Both the position numbers and the translations under genes were made by a program. Shown one piece after another: positions 1-8,470 of a stretch of DNA of 64,000 nucleotides. Each line of letters opens with the position of its first letter. Position 1 is the stretch's first letter. The notes below the pieces were generated by a model. The model saw only the letters and a list, made by a program, of their open reading frames with translations. It was not told the DNA's origin and ran no database searches. Source of the stretch: Rhodococcus sp. IEGM 1379 (GTDB taxonomy: Bacteria; Actinomycetota; Actinomycetes; Mycobacteriales; Mycobacteriaceae); contig NZ_JASHKR010000002.1 in assembly GCF_030056815.1 (NCBI RefSeq), positions 186,001 through 250,000 of the forward strand, read 5' to 3'.

Positions 1-33
1 CGACCGGTTCCGGTACGCGGATTCTTGAACATG

Positions 34-690
34 CTATTCCCCGGTGCCCACGGATTGGGCGATACGGAAGCCCAAGTCGTCGATTGCGAAGGTCGGGTGG
101 CTACGACGACGGACGCTTGCCCCACAACCACGTGCTTCTTCGGCCCAGCTGCCACCTCGGAAGATGCGGTAGGTGCCGTAGACCTCGGGATCGTAGAGAT
201 CCCAGCACCATTCCCAGACGTTGCCGATCATGTCGTGCAAGCCCCACGCATTGGGTTCCTTCAGGCCGGCCGGGTGGACATGACCATCGGAGTTGTCGCT
301 GTACCACGCGATATCGTCGATATCGCCGTAGCGATATCCCGTGGTGCCGGCTTTGCACGCATACTGCCATTCCGCTTCTGTGGCGAGACGGTAGCCGTTG
401 GCCTGCCGATCCCACCGCGGTGAGTCGCCGTCGACGTCCAGGTAGGCGGGAGTGACGCCGTCGTCCGCCGAGAGTTTGTTGCAGGCTGCCACCGCGTCGA
501 TCCACGACACATTGACTGCCGGAGTATTGGCGGTAGAAGTCGAATCACCTTGCAGCACTTCGGTAGTCATTGGATAGCGGGCCAAGCGAAACGGTTGGAC
601 GGCGGCGGTCCAGGTGGTGCCCTTGCGGTCGTCGCGCAGATCGACCGTGCCGCCGGGGATGTCGATCATCAACTCGGAGGCTCGGCTCAT
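34..690 (-). CDS. SUMF1/FGE-sulfatase-domain protein lacking the first active-site cysteine
   Basis: A 218-residue protein with the formylglycine-generating-enzyme/SUMF1 fold. Visible landmarks are the ATEAEWQYACKAG block near the middle, GNVWEWCWD at about residues 158-166, the RGGSW turn near 180 and a closing LGFR. True formylglycine-generating enzymes carry two copper-binding cysteines just after RGGS(Y/W). Here the first position is Glu and only the second Cys (in ARGCGA) remains, so sulfatase activation is unlikely. The same fold serves EgtB-like and other enzymes, so the reaction is unknown. The ATG at 688-690 faces the divergent DUF2461 gene across about 95 bp. The protein is short for the family but appears complete. 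Confidence 0.8.
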   Translation of the reverse strand: MSRASELMIDIPGGTVDLRDDRKGTTWTAAVQPFRLARYPMTTEVLQGDSTSTANTPAVNVSWIDAVAACNKLSADDGVTPAYLDVDGDSPRWDRQANGYRLATEAEWQYACKAGTTGYRYGDIDDIAWYSDNSDGHVHPAGLKEPNAWGLHDMIGNVWEWCWDLYDPEVYGTYRIFRGGSWAEEARGCGASVRRRSHPTFAIDDLGFRIAQSVGTGE

Positions 691-785
691 GGCGCACAGT
701 TCCTGTATTCGTTGTCGACGGACATGTGTTCATTGCAGCCAGTTTCGGTGGCGTCGTCAACGGTTTCGATCAGTAGGCTTGTCTC

Positions 786-1424
786 ATGGTCGCATTCACC
801 GGAATCCCCGTTGCCGCACTCGACTTCTACGAGGATCTCGAGGCTGACAACAGCAAGGCCTGGTGGGCCGCGCATAAAGATACGTACGACGAGATGGTTC
901 GTCGCCCCATGACAGCGCTGGTCGCGGAACTCGAAGACGAGTTCGGAACGGCCAAGCTCTTCCGTCCGTATCGCGACGTGCGATTCTCGAAGGACAAGAT
1001 TCCGTACAAGACGCACCAGGGTGCCTTTGTGGGTCTCGCACAGAGTTGCGGTTACTACGTGCAGATCGACCCGGCGGGGTTGATGGTGGCCGGCGGGTTT
1101 TACGGCAGTACGTCGGAAACGATTGCGCGTTATCGCGCCGCCGTCGACGACGACGTTCGTGGCCCGGAACTCGAGAAGATCCTTGTGGACGTGCAGAAGG
1201 CCGGCTTCACCGTCGGCGGCGACACCCTCAAGACTGCGCCACGCGGCTACACCGTCGACCACCCGAGGATTGAACTGCTGCGGCACAAGTCCTTGACTGC
1301 GAGTCGTAGTTTCCCGAGTCCGTCGTGGTTGGACAGTCCGCGAACGCTCAAAGAGGTTCAGAAGTCATGGCGCGCGCTGACTCCATTGGTCGAGTGGTCC
1401 GGGCAGGTGCTCGGGGCAAACTGA
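786..1424 (+). CDS. DUF2461 family protein
   Basis: A 212-residue protein of the DUF2461 (TIGR02453-type) family. The family signatures are visible: FYEDLEADNSKAWWAAHKD near the N-terminus, RPYRDVRFSKDKIPYKTHQG around residues 57-76, and a GGFYG turn near 100. The family is widespread in bacteria and its biochemical role is not established. The ATG at 786 gives a first residue that fits the family start. It is transcribed away from the SUMF1-like gene. No signal peptide or membrane segment is seen, so it is probably cytoplasmic. Confidence 0.85.
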   Translation: MVAFTGIPVAALDFYEDLEADNSKAWWAAHKDTYDEMVRRPMTALVAELEDEFGTAKLFRPYRDVRFSKDKIPYKTHQGAFVGLAQSCGYYVQIDPAGLMVAGGFYGSTSETIARYRAAVDDDVRGPELEKILVDVQKAGFTVGGDTLKTAPRGYTVDHPRIELLRHKSLTASRSFPSPSWLDSPRTLKEVQKSWRALTPLVEWSGQVLGAN

Positions 1425-1523
1425 AACTTCACGGGTCGACCGTCATTCTCGATGGACGGCCATACGTGTTCCGAGTTCGTCGGGGCACCTTCTGTGATGC
1501 ACGCAGTTTTCACCAAGAAGTAG

Positions 1524-1571
1524 CGTCAACCCGGGGTTGACGGTCCCAGGATCGTCAACCTATGGTTGACG
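1524..1571. promoter_or_regulatory. Two identical-arm palindromes (CGTCAACC-N3-GGTTGACG) before the Clp_N gene
   Basis: Two 19-bp inverted repeats share exactly the same arms. The first, at 1524-1542, is CGTCAACC-CGG-GGTTGACG; the second, at 1553-1571, is CGTCAACC-TAT-GGTTGACG. Their centres lie 29 bp apart, and the second ends 1 bp before the ATG at 1573. This is the layout of a dimer-binding operator pair covering the promoter and start. The downstream protein has a helix-turn-helix, so autoregulation is a reasonable inference. Confidence 0.6.
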
Positions 1572-1572
1572 C

Positions 1573-2319
1573 ATGGACAAGCCGGTAGAAATGACAAACA
1601 AAGTTCGACTCGACGATCTCATCGACGCGATCAAGAAAGTCCACACCAACGCCCTGGACCAATTGTCCGACGCAGTGGTCGCCGCAGATCATCTCGGTGA
1701 AGTCGCCGATCACCTGATCGGGCACTTCGTGGACCAAGCGCGCCGATCGGGAGCGTCATGGACCGACATCGGGCGGAGCATGGGCGTCTCCAAGCAAGCC
1801 GCGCAGAAACGCTTTGTGCCGAAGGCTCCCGGTGAAGGCAAGCTGATGGACCCCAACGACGGATTCAGTCGATTTACGGTTCGCGCCAAGAACGTGGTGA
1901 TGGCTGCTCAGAATGAAGCCCGGGCAACCGGTAGCGCGGAGATCCATCCGGCACATCTGATTCTTGGGCTTCTGACGGAACCCGAGGCGTTGGCGGCCCA
2001 GGCGATTGTTGCGCAGGGGATCGGCCTCGAGGCGGTGCGCGACGCCGTCACCAGTGGATTAGCAGCAGGGGGAGTGGATGAGCCACCCCAGCTCATTCCC
2101 TTTGACGCTCGATCCAAGAAGGCTCTCGAACTGACCTTCCGCGAGGCACTCAGGTTGGGGCACAACTACGTCGGCACCGAACATATCCTGCTCGCATTGC
2201 TCGAGTTGGAAGACGGTTCCGGTGTTCTCACTAACCTTGGCGTCGACAAGGCCGCAGCGGAATCGAATATCGAGGCCACGGTGTCAGCGGTGATCAAAGC
2301 TCGATCCGAAGATCAGTAG
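1573..2319 (+). CDS. HTH plus Clp N-terminal domain protein
   Basis: A 248-residue protein. Residues about 40-85 contain a helix-turn-helix-like segment (SWTDIGRSMGVSKQAAQKRF). The rest resembles two Clp_N repeats, as in the N-domain of ClpC: FTVRAKNVVMAAQNEA...HPAHLILGLL, then ALELTFREALRLGHNYVGTEHILLALL. No AAA+ ATPase module follows, so it is not an unfoldase. Proteins of this build occur in actinobacteria and are often annotated as Clp-like; binding of substrates or degradation tags, or regulation, has been suggested rather than shown. The paired palindromes immediately upstream suggest it binds its own promoter. It ends before a convergent terminator shared with the cold-shock gene. Confidence 0.8.
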   Translation: MDKPVEMTNKVRLDDLIDAIKKVHTNALDQLSDAVVAADHLGEVADHLIGHFVDQARRSGASWTDIGRSMGVSKQAAQKRFVPKAPGEGKLMDPNDGFSRFTVRAKNVVMAAQNEARATGSAEIHPAHLILGLLTEPEALAAQAIVAQGIGLEAVRDAVTSGLAAGGVDEPPQLIPFDARSKKALELTFREALRLGHNYVGTEHILLALLELEDGSGVLTNLGVDKAAAESNIEATVSAVIKARSEDQ

Positions 2320-2365
2320 CCGTCAGGTCGGAGGATGCAAAAGCGGGCCAGTACAGGCCAGATGC

Positions 2366-2402
2366 AAAAGAGGGCCGCACCCTTGCGGATGCGACCCTCT
2401 TT
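2366..2402. terminator. Bidirectional terminator between Clp_N gene and csp
   Basis: The arms AAAAGAGGG (2366-2374) and CCCTCTTT (2395-2402) pair, with inner CCGCA/TGCGG pairing. The stem is flanked by an A-run on one side and a T-run on the other, so it can end transcription of both converging genes. Confidence 0.75.
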
Positions 2403-2414
2403 CTGTGTCACTGA

Positions 2415-2618
2415 CTAGACAGCGCGCACATTGGTAGCCTGGGGGCCCTTCTGGCCCTGGCCAACCTCGAACTCCACACGCTGGTTCTCGTCGAGCGACT
2501 TGTAGCCGTTGCCCGAGATCTCAGAGTAGTGAACGAACACGTCCGGTGTTCCGTCGTCGGGAGCGATGAAACCAAAGCCCTTTTCGCCGTTGAACCACTT
2601 CACGATGCCCTGTGCCAT
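2415..2618 (-). CDS. Cold-shock protein, CspA family
   Basis: A 67-residue single cold-shock domain, the usual length of the family. The RNA-binding motifs RNP1 (KGFGFI, residues 13-18) and RNP2 (VFVHYSEI, near 27-34) are both intact. It begins [17 protein letters not shown], the classic actinobacterial CspA start. These proteins bind single-stranded RNA and DNA and act as RNA chaperones in the cytoplasm. The divergent region up to 2847 (about 230 bp) is long for this window and probably holds the promoter and a structured 5' leader, though no specific cold-box was identified. Confidence 0.95.
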   Translation of the reverse strand: MAQGIVKWFNGEKGFGFIAPDDGTPDVFVHYSEISGNGYKSLDENQRVEFEVGQGQKGPQATNVRAV

Positions 2619-2847
2619 ACAAATACTCCCTACAAAACGATCCGGGTTTCACATCGAAGTCCCGATCTCGATAAGTCCATCTTTGCATGCCGCGCAAGTC
2701 TGCGCACTGTGGCGTGCAAAAAAGGCACTTCAGGAGGTAGAAATTGATCATTTTCGGGACGTTCGGTTGGGCAATTGGTGTCAGATCAGGTCCGGCGAAC
2801 GTCGTAGTTTCGGGTAGTGAATCGTCTGTTCGGCCTACCATCGGCTG

Positions 2848-3567
2848 ATGGTGGACATGGATCTGACCGGGCGCTCCGCAGCCGTCGGCGGTTCGCAGCC
2901 GCTACGCGGAATTCTGGAGGTGCCGGCGGGCCCCGGTCCGTGGCCGGGAGTGGTCATGATCCATGAGGCTTTCGGACTCGACGACGTGATGCAGCGGCAG
3001 GCCAAGCGGTTGGCTGCTGCCGGATTTCTGACCTTGGCCGTCGATCTGTACAGCGCCGGCGGTGCGAAGCGATGTCTTGTGCCGACCATGACATCGATGC
3101 TGCGTGGGCAAGGCCGGGCTTTTGTCGACATCGAGGTGGCACGAAACTGGTTGGTGGAGTCACCCGACTGCACCGGCAAGATCGGTGTCATCGGGTTCTG
3201 CATGGGCGGCGGGTTCGCGATGGTCAGCGCCGGCGATTTTGATGCAGCATCTGTGAACTACGGCCAACTTCCGCGCAAACTCGATGCGGCAGTAGCAGAT
3301 TCGTGTCCTGTGGTCGGCAGTTTCGGCGGGCGCGATCCGTCCTTGCGGGGCGCAGCGCTGAAACTGGAAACGGCGCTGAACAAAGCCGGAGTCGAGAACG
3401 ACATCAAGGAATATCCCACTGCTGGGCACGCGTTTCTCAACGATGCGGAGGCCGGCCCCAAGGTGTTGCGTCCCTTGGAGCGGATCCTCGGCGTCGGACC
3501 CGATCCTGTTGCGGCTGAAGATGCCTGGAGACGCATCGACTCGTTCTTTGCTCGGCATCTTCGTTAG
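2848..3567 (+). CDS. Dienelactone hydrolase family protein
   Basis: A 239-residue alpha/beta hydrolase of the dienelactone hydrolase family. The catalytic triad can be read: nucleophile Cys118 in GFCMGGG, Asp163 in GGRDPSL, and His194 in TAGHAF. The Cys nucleophile is typical of the family, which hydrolyses dienelactones and other enol-lactones in aromatic degradation, although many members have unknown substrates. No chlorocatechol or catechol genes lie nearby, so the natural substrate cannot be inferred. ATG 2857 is an alternative start three codons in. It appears to be a single-gene unit. Confidence 0.88.
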   Translation: MVDMDLTGRSAAVGGSQPLRGILEVPAGPGPWPGVVMIHEAFGLDDVMQRQAKRLAAAGFLTLAVDLYSAGGAKRCLVPTMTSMLRGQGRAFVDIEVARNWLVESPDCTGKIGVIGFCMGGGFAMVSAGDFDAASVNYGQLPRKLDAAVADSCPVVGSFGGRDPSLRGAALKLETALNKAGVENDIKEYPTAGHAFLNDAEAGPKVLRPLERILGVGPDPVAAEDAWRRIDSFFARHLR

Positions 3568-3654
3568 ATGTCACACCTCTGGACAACTCAGTTAATTGTC
3601 ATTATCTTAATTTGACCCCCAATCTAACCCATTGGCTGATGCTCTGGAGGCACT

Positions 3655-4227
3655 GTGACTGACCGTTTTCCGCAAGCCGAACTGACGGACCTTCCCGAGG
3701 ACATCTCGACGAAAATTCTTGAAATCCAAGAAAAGTCAGGTTTTGTTCCCAACGTCTTCCTGATGTTCGCGCGTCGTCCGGCGGAATTCCGGGCGTTCTT
3801 CGCCTATCACGACGCGATCATGCTCAAAGAAGATTCTGCGCTCACCAAGGGTGATCGAGAAATGATCGTCACCGCGATCTCTGCGGCCAACAAATGTACG
3901 TACTGCGTTGTTGCGCATGGTGCGATCCTGCGAATCTACGAGAAGAAGCCGCTGGTCGCCGATCAAGTTGCAGTCAATTATAGAACTGCCGACATTTCGG
4001 ACCGTCAACGTGCGATGCTCGACTTCGCTACCAAGGTCAACTCTGCTTCGCACGAGATCGCCGACTCTGATTTCGATGCACTGCGTGATCACGGCTTCGG
4101 TGACGAGGATGCCTGGGATATTGCGGCTGTCACCGCGTTCTTCGGTCTCAGCAACAGGATGGCTAGCTTTTCCGGGATGTTGCCCAATCCGGAGTTTTAC
4201 CTGATGGGGCGCATTCCCCGATCCTGA
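3655..4227 (+). CDS. Carboxymuconolactone decarboxylase / AhpD-like protein
   Basis: A 190-residue protein of the CMD/AhpD superfamily, in the peroxidase-related subgroup. The redox motif is present as Cys81-X2-Cys84-X3-His88 (NKCTYCVVAHGAI), as in AhpD-type alkylhydroperoxidases. The start is GTG 3655, preceded by a CTGGAGG Shine-Dalgarno in 3641-3650. Family members reduce peroxides or act as CMD-type decarboxylases; intact CxxC favours a redox role. It stands alone, and the disrupted surface-protein locus follows on the same strand. Confidence 0.85.
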   Translation: MTDRFPQAELTDLPEDISTKILEIQEKSGFVPNVFLMFARRPAEFRAFFAYHDAIMLKEDSALTKGDREMIVTAISAANKCTYCVVAHGAILRIYEKKPLVADQVAVNYRTADISDRQRAMLDFATKVNSASHEIADSDFDALRDHGFGDEDAWDIAAVTAFFGLSNRMASFSGMLPNPEFYLMGRIPRS

Positions 4228-4350
4228 TGTAGCAGTGTTCGCCCTCCCTGAAAGTAATCGGACAACCGGCCGCAATGCTTTTGTGCTTCCCGGCGAAGGA
4301 AAGGTTGTCCCTGCCGGAAATTCCGTCTTCGTAAAGAGGGCTGAACGGTT

Positions 4351-5091
4351 GTGCGAATGTCGGAGCCGTTCTCGCACTCGGATTGGCGGTAGGTGGTTCG
4401 GGCCTAGCGTTGGCGGAGCCTGATGCAACCTGCACGCCGAGTGCGGAGGACACCCTGCGACAGTGAACCGGCGCCTGGCGTCGATGCAGGACCCGGAACG
4501 ACACCGGCAGATACCGAGACTGCGACACCCAAGGCTGCCGACGGTGTGCCGGTTGCAGTGGACGCAGAAGCCGGCAACAAGGACGCCGCAGCTATCGCGG
4601 CGGCGGAAGCGAAGGCCAAAGCCGCCGAAGGGGCAGCCAAGGCGGCTCAGGCCGCGGCAACTGCCGCGCAGGGCGAGTCGGATGCAGCGAAGAAGGCCCT
4701 CGAAGATCTGAAAGCGAAGGCCGACAAGGATATCGAGAACGGAACCGGCATCGGTGGCGACGTCATCATCGGTGACAAGACGACTGATGGTTCGGGTGTC
4801 ACGAAGGTCGACGACACCACGGCCGTGGTCGACAAGACCGGTGTGAAATTGGTCGGTTACTACAACAGCAAGGGCCCGTTCGACGTCGTCGACTACTACG
4901 TCACCGATGCTGAGGGAGACCAGGCGCTCGCGGGCGGACTGCCTCCGGTTGACCTTGCGCTCGGTGATTCCTCGAGTAGTGGCGGCGGCTCGAACCTGCC
5001 GGCCGTGCTGATCGGTGTCGGAGTTGTGGGCGTGGCTGCTGCTGCTGGAACAGTTGGCATTCGTCGTAAGCGCGGCGGCACTGCTTCCTAA
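4351..5091 (+). pseudogene. Secreted, membrane-anchored Ala-rich protein with compensating frameshifts
   Basis: The continuous C-terminal frame (from about 4450 to 5091) encodes an Ala/Lys/Glu-rich coiled-coil-like stretch, a folded middle (GYYNSKGPFDVVDYYVTD), a Ser/Gly linker, a hydrophobic segment (LPAVLIGVGVVGVAAAAGT) and an RRKR tail, as in wall-attached proteins. A good signal peptide (GAVLALGLAVGG...LALAEPD) lies just upstream but in another frame, about 4357-4452, ending at a TGA. The best start, GTG 4351, is back in the first frame. One lost base near 4357 and one gained base near 4452 would restore one secreted protein of about 245 residues. This is either real decay or sequence error. 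It is paired with the sortase-like gene downstream. Confidence 0.6.
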
Positions 5092-5104
5092 ATGCCGCCA
5101 CCTG

Positions 5105-5685
5105 ATGGCGGTGGCGGCGCTGGCAATCCTGGTGCCCGCCTGCTCGGGCGTCGGGACAGGGTCGCCGCCGGATCGTTCGCCGCTGGAGTCGCACATTGCG
5201 GCTCCACCGGCGTCTGCGACTTGTCGAACCGGCGGAACCTGACCACATCGAACTGCGATCGCCCGGCGGAGTGACGTATCTGAGCAGCCCACATGCACCC
5301 CGAGAAATTGATGCGGGGCGGGGCGAACGGGCAGCAGTTGAACCCGGTCGACGAGCTTCCGGTGTGGTGGGGCGAAAGTGGAATGCCGGGCACCTCGGCT
5401 ACACAAACTGGCGTGGTGGTCGGGCACAACTACTCCACGAGAGATGCCCCGTTCCGGGCTTTGCGAGTGGTCGAACCAGGTGACCGTGTTGTGCTGAGTA
5501 CTCCGGCCGGTGTGTTGGAGTACGCCGTCAAGACCGCTGGTCCACTGCACAAGGGGACTTTGCTGGGGGCTCATGAGTTGCGCGAATCGGTTGCCGGGCG
5601 CTTGATCCTCGCGAACTGTGATGTCCGTGATGGGAAGCCGACTGACAACCATGACATCGTGGTCGCTCAGTTGGTGGGGTCCTGA
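5105..5685 (+). pseudogene. Class F sortase-like lipoprotein, frame-disrupted
   Basis: A sortase-like protein is spread over three frames. The first, from ATG 5105, gives a lipoprotein-type start (MAVAALAILVPACSG) and ends at a TGA near 5241. The second, from about 5212, gives EPDHIELRSPGGVTYL. The third runs from about 5275 to 5685 and carries the catalytic region: His in VVVGHNYS and Cys in LILANCDVRDG, the His/Cys pair of class F-type sortases. The Arg of the triad is not certain. With two single-base corrections this would be a lipoprotein of about 190 residues. Its neighbour is a candidate cell-surface substrate without a canonical LPxTG. Confidence 0.55.
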
Positions 5686-5716
5686 CCCTCGACACAAAAC
5701 ACCTGGACATAAAACT

Positions 5717-5757
5717 ATGGCCCGTAAGTTGCGAGTGAATCGCAACTTACGGGCCAT
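5717..5757 (-). terminator. 18-bp perfect hairpin downstream of the initiator tRNA
   Basis: The left arm 5717-5734 and right arm 5740-5757 are perfectly complementary over 18 bp with a 5-nt loop. On the minus strand the stem is followed by AGTTTTATG, a short T-run, so it fits a terminator for the tRNA. It could also stop readthrough from the sortase locus on the plus strand. Confidence 0.75.
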
Positions 5758-5762
5758 CTTTG

Positions 5763-5836
5763 TAGCGGGGACAGGATTTGAACCTGCGACCTCTGGGTTA
5801 TGAGCCCAGCGAGCTACCGAGCTGCTCCACCCCGCG
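5763..5836 (-). tRNA. Initiator tRNA-fMet (CAT)
   Basis: The 74-nt cloverleaf reads from 5836 down to 5763, with anticodon CAT at complement(5800..5802). Three consecutive G:C pairs in the anticodon stem (GGG before and CCC after the loop CTCATAA) and a mismatched first acceptor pair (C1 opposite U72) mark it as initiator rather than elongator tRNA. The T-loop GGTTCAAATCC is standard. No CCA is encoded. Confidence 0.95.
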
Positions 5837-5890
5837 TCGGTGTAAAACCAACAGTACACGACTTCGGGAGGTGCAATTACCACCTCCGGT

Positions 5891-6601
5891 TCAGCTCGCC
5901 GAGTGAGCGCTTTCGGCGTAGTACCCACGGATGTGACTGGTAATCCGCTCACGTGCGAGGTCCGCGTCTCCGGCCTGGACTGCCTGGACCAGTCCGCGGT
6001 GCTCGTGCCGCAGGCGTGAGCAGGTGGCCGGCCAGGAATCGAGCTGTACCCCGGAGAGCACGTAGGCCTCGATGGACTCGCGCAGCCCGGCCATCATCGC
6101 TGCGACAACCTGGTTGCCCGCGGCATCTGCCATAGCGACATGGAACTGGGCGTCGAGGATGAGGAACTCGTCTGCGGTGAGGTCGAGGCTCTCCATCGAG
6201 TCGAGCAGTTCGACGGCGCCACCGAGGTCCGGTGTGGGCTGCAAGCGGGCAAGCGTCGCCATAACCTCGATCTCCAGCACCAAGCGCGTCTTTACGACGT
6301 CGGAAACCGGAAAGCCTTGTGCTGCAACCTGCATGCGCATCAGCATGGTCATGCCGCCGGTGGGCCGGGCGACGATCATGGCACCCGACGTCGGGCCGGA
6401 TCCCGTCTGCGCCTTGAGAAGTCCGAGTGCTTCCATGACGCGCAACGCCTCGCGGACGGAGGAACGGCCGACGCCGAGTTCCGCTGCCAGGATGCGTTCA
6501 CCCGGAAGACGCTGACCCGGGCGGACCTCACCCGACGTCAGCCTCTTCTCCAGGTGACTCAGTACTTGTTCCCACGCGCGTGGACTCGAATCGGAGGGCA
6601 T
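5891..6601 (-). CDS. FadR/GntR-family regulator of lactate utilisation
   Basis: A 236-residue regulator. The N-terminal winged helix (LEKRLTSGEVRPGQRLPGERILAAELGVGRSSVREALRVMEALGLL) is the GntR domain and the all-helical C-terminal part is FCD/FadR-type, which senses small organic acids. The start is ATG 6601, because a longer reading would overlap the upstream permease, and 37 bp then separates the two genes. Being cotranscribed with the lactate permease and facing lutABC, it is inferred to be the lactate-responsive repressor. Its likely sites are the two identical-arm operators at 8360 and 8471; FadR-subfamily proteins typically bind TGGTC-N-GACCA. Confidence 0.88.
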   Translation of the reverse strand: MPSDSSPRAWEQVLSHLEKRLTSGEVRPGQRLPGERILAAELGVGRSSVREALRVMEALGLLKAQTGSGPTSGAMIVARPTGGMTMLMRMQVAAQGFPVSDVVKTRLVLEIEVMATLARLQPTPDLGGAVELLDSMESLDLTADEFLILDAQFHVAMADAAGNQVVAAMMAGLRESIEAYVLSGVQLDSWPATCSRLRHEHRGLVQAVQAGDADLARERITSHIRGYYAESAHSAS

Positions 6602-6638
6602 GAGGCAAGAGCTTAGGTGTTGGGGACCCAGGGCTCGA

Positions 6639-8306
6639 TTACGGCAGCATCCACGACAGGACGGGTGTGGACTGTAGATACACCAGCGTGCACAGGATGA
6701 GGAGCATGGCGACGCTGTATCCGATGACCTTGCGCAGCAGGAGGGGTTCGCTGCCAATTTGGCCGACGGCTGTGGCGGCGATCGTGAGGTTCTGGGGGCT
6801 CACGAGTTTGCCGACGACGCCGCCGGAGGTATTGGCAGCCACCAACAGGGTCGGGTCGATACCTGCCGTTTGGCCGGCGACCTGCTGCAGTTTGGCGAAC
6901 AGTGCATTCGCGGACGTATCCGAACCGGTCACTGCGGTGCCCAACCAGCCCAGAATTGGGGAGAAGAACGCGAAGGCCGCGCCGGTGCCGGCCAGCCAGG
7001 TGCCGATCGACACTGTCTGTCCGGACTGGTTCATGACGTAACTCAGGCCGAGCACCGTGGCGACGGTGGCAATGGCAAGGCGCATCTTGACGACGGTGGC
7101 TCCGAAGGTCGCCACCGACTGTCTCGGAGTCAGCGGGAACCGGCCGTCGTGTGTCCAGAGCGCGTACACAGTGGTGACGATGACGCCGCAGATCAACAGC
7201 AGTGTGCCGGGATTCGAGAGCCAGGAGAACGTGTAGACCGCGCTCGACGAGGGATCGCCGGTGCCCGTCAGCAAGTTTCCGTACAGTCCCGGCCATTCGA
7301 TCTTGCGGTCGGTCTTGCTCAACCAGCCGGCGAGGTCGAACCCTGCGGTCCAGAGCTTGGCGACGCCGAACACCACGACAACCAGGAGGTACGGGAACAG
7401 AGCCATGAAGGTTCGCGGTGCGCCGAGGTGCTCGGGTTCGACCTTGGATCGCTGATCGTCAGGGGTCTTGGGGTGCCAGAAGCGAAGCATGACGACGGCT
7501 GCTGCGAGGCCGGCAAGTGAAGCGACCACGTCCGTGAGTTCGTACGAGAAATGGCTGGAGCACCAGAACTGGGCGAAGGCGAATACTGCGCCGGTGACCA
7601 GGGCGATGGGCCAGACCTGCTTCAGGCCGCGCTTACCGTCGACCAGGAACAGGAGCAGGAGGGGGACGAACAGCGCGAGGATGGGGGTTTGTCGTCCGAC
7701 AACGGCGGCGATCTCGGTGGCCGGAATGCCGGTCAGGTTTCCCGCAGTGGTGATCGGAATTGCCATGGCGCCGAAGGCAACTGGTGCAGTATTGGCAACC
7801 AGGACGGTCACAGCGGCACGAATCGGCGGCATGCCGAGCGCAATGAGCATCGCGCCGGTGATGGCTACCGGTGCGCCGAAACCGGCTAGGGCTTCCAGCA
7901 TTCCGCCGAAACAGAACGCGATGAGCATGGCCTGCACTCGCATGTCGCCGCGTCCGACGGTATTGAATACGCGCCGTAGATCCTCGAAACGTCCACTGAC
8001 AACTGTTAATTCGTAGAACCAGATTGCGGTGACCACGATCCACATCACCGGGAAGAGTCCGAAGGTGATGCCTTGGAGTGCCGATAGTGCGGTCAGGGAC
8101 GTAGGCATGTCGAAGCCGACGACCGCGACGACTGCTGCGACGGCGAGTGCGCCCAGTCCGGAGTACCAAGCTTTGAGCTTGAAGCCGGCGAGGAGGGCGA
8201 AAAACGTCGCCAAGGGCAGAAGTCCAACGAGTGCCGACGCGGTCAAGGACCCGCCGATCGCGGTGGTGGACGGTGTGAAACTCACCGCGAGTAATTCGGT
8301 AGCCAC
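6639..8306 (-). CDS. lctP: L-lactate permease, LctP family
   Basis: A 555-residue polytopic inner-membrane protein of the lactate permease family, at the usual length. About a dozen hydrophobic segments are visible. Conserved blocks include FCFGGMLEALAGFGAPVAITGAMLIALG and ANTAPVAFGAMAIPITTAGN in the first half, and VAANTSGGVVGKLVSPQNL near the C-terminus. It imports lactate (and related 2-hydroxy acids) with protons. It is transcribed divergently from the lutABC oxidation genes across the operator region, and the regulator gene follows it, so uptake, oxidation and control form one module. Confidence 0.93.
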   Translation of the reverse strand: MATELLAVSFTPSTTAIGGSLTASALVGLLPLATFFALLAGFKLKAWYSGLGALAVAAVVAVVGFDMPTSLTALSALQGITFGLFPVMWIVVTAIWFYELTVVSGRFEDLRRVFNTVGRGDMRVQAMLIAFCFGGMLEALAGFGAPVAITGAMLIALGMPPIRAAVTVLVANTAPVAFGAMAIPITTAGNLTGIPATEIAAVVGRQTPILALFVPLLLLFLVDGKRGLKQVWPIALVTGAVFAFAQFWCSSHFSYELTDVVASLAGLAAAVVMLRFWHPKTPDDQRSKVEPEHLGAPRTFMALFPYLLVVVVFGVAKLWTAGFDLAGWLSKTDRKIEWPGLYGNLLTGTGDPSSSAVYTFSWLSNPGTLLLICGVIVTTVYALWTHDGRFPLTPRQSVATFGATVVKMRLAIATVATVLGLSYVMNQSGQTVSIGTWLAGTGAAFAFFSPILGWLGTAVTGSDTSANALFAKLQQVAGQTAGIDPTLLVAANTSGGVVGKLVSPQNLTIAATAVGQIGSEPLLLRKVIGYSVAMLLILCTLVYLQSTPVLSWMLP

Positions 8307-8359
8307 AAGTATCTCCTGACGACGGCACCGCCGAGGTCAGCGGTTGCAATGACGGTCTG

Positions 8360-8374
8360 TGTGGTCGGACCACA
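8360..8374. promoter_or_regulatory. FadR-type operator 1 (TGTGGTC-G-GACCACA)
   Basis: A perfect 7+1+7 palindrome 54 bp upstream of the permease start. The core TGGTC-N-GACCA is the consensus of FadR-subfamily GntR proteins, and a second copy with the same arms sits at 8471, next to the lutA start. Confidence 0.75.
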
Positions 8375-8470
8375 GGAACCTACACCATGACCAGGCTCAC
8401 AATCGAGCATTATGCGAATTTTTCTATTTTCGGGGTATTCCGGTTACCTAGGCCCCTGACCGTGCTTTAC

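Noticed and set aside
3736-5952. A 738-codon open frame on the minus strand through the AhpD-like, surface-protein, sortase and tRNA genes
   Set aside because: It runs across the initiator tRNA and four coding regions on the other strand, has no family similarity and shows the Arg/Ser-rich composition of antisense reading in GC-rich DNA.
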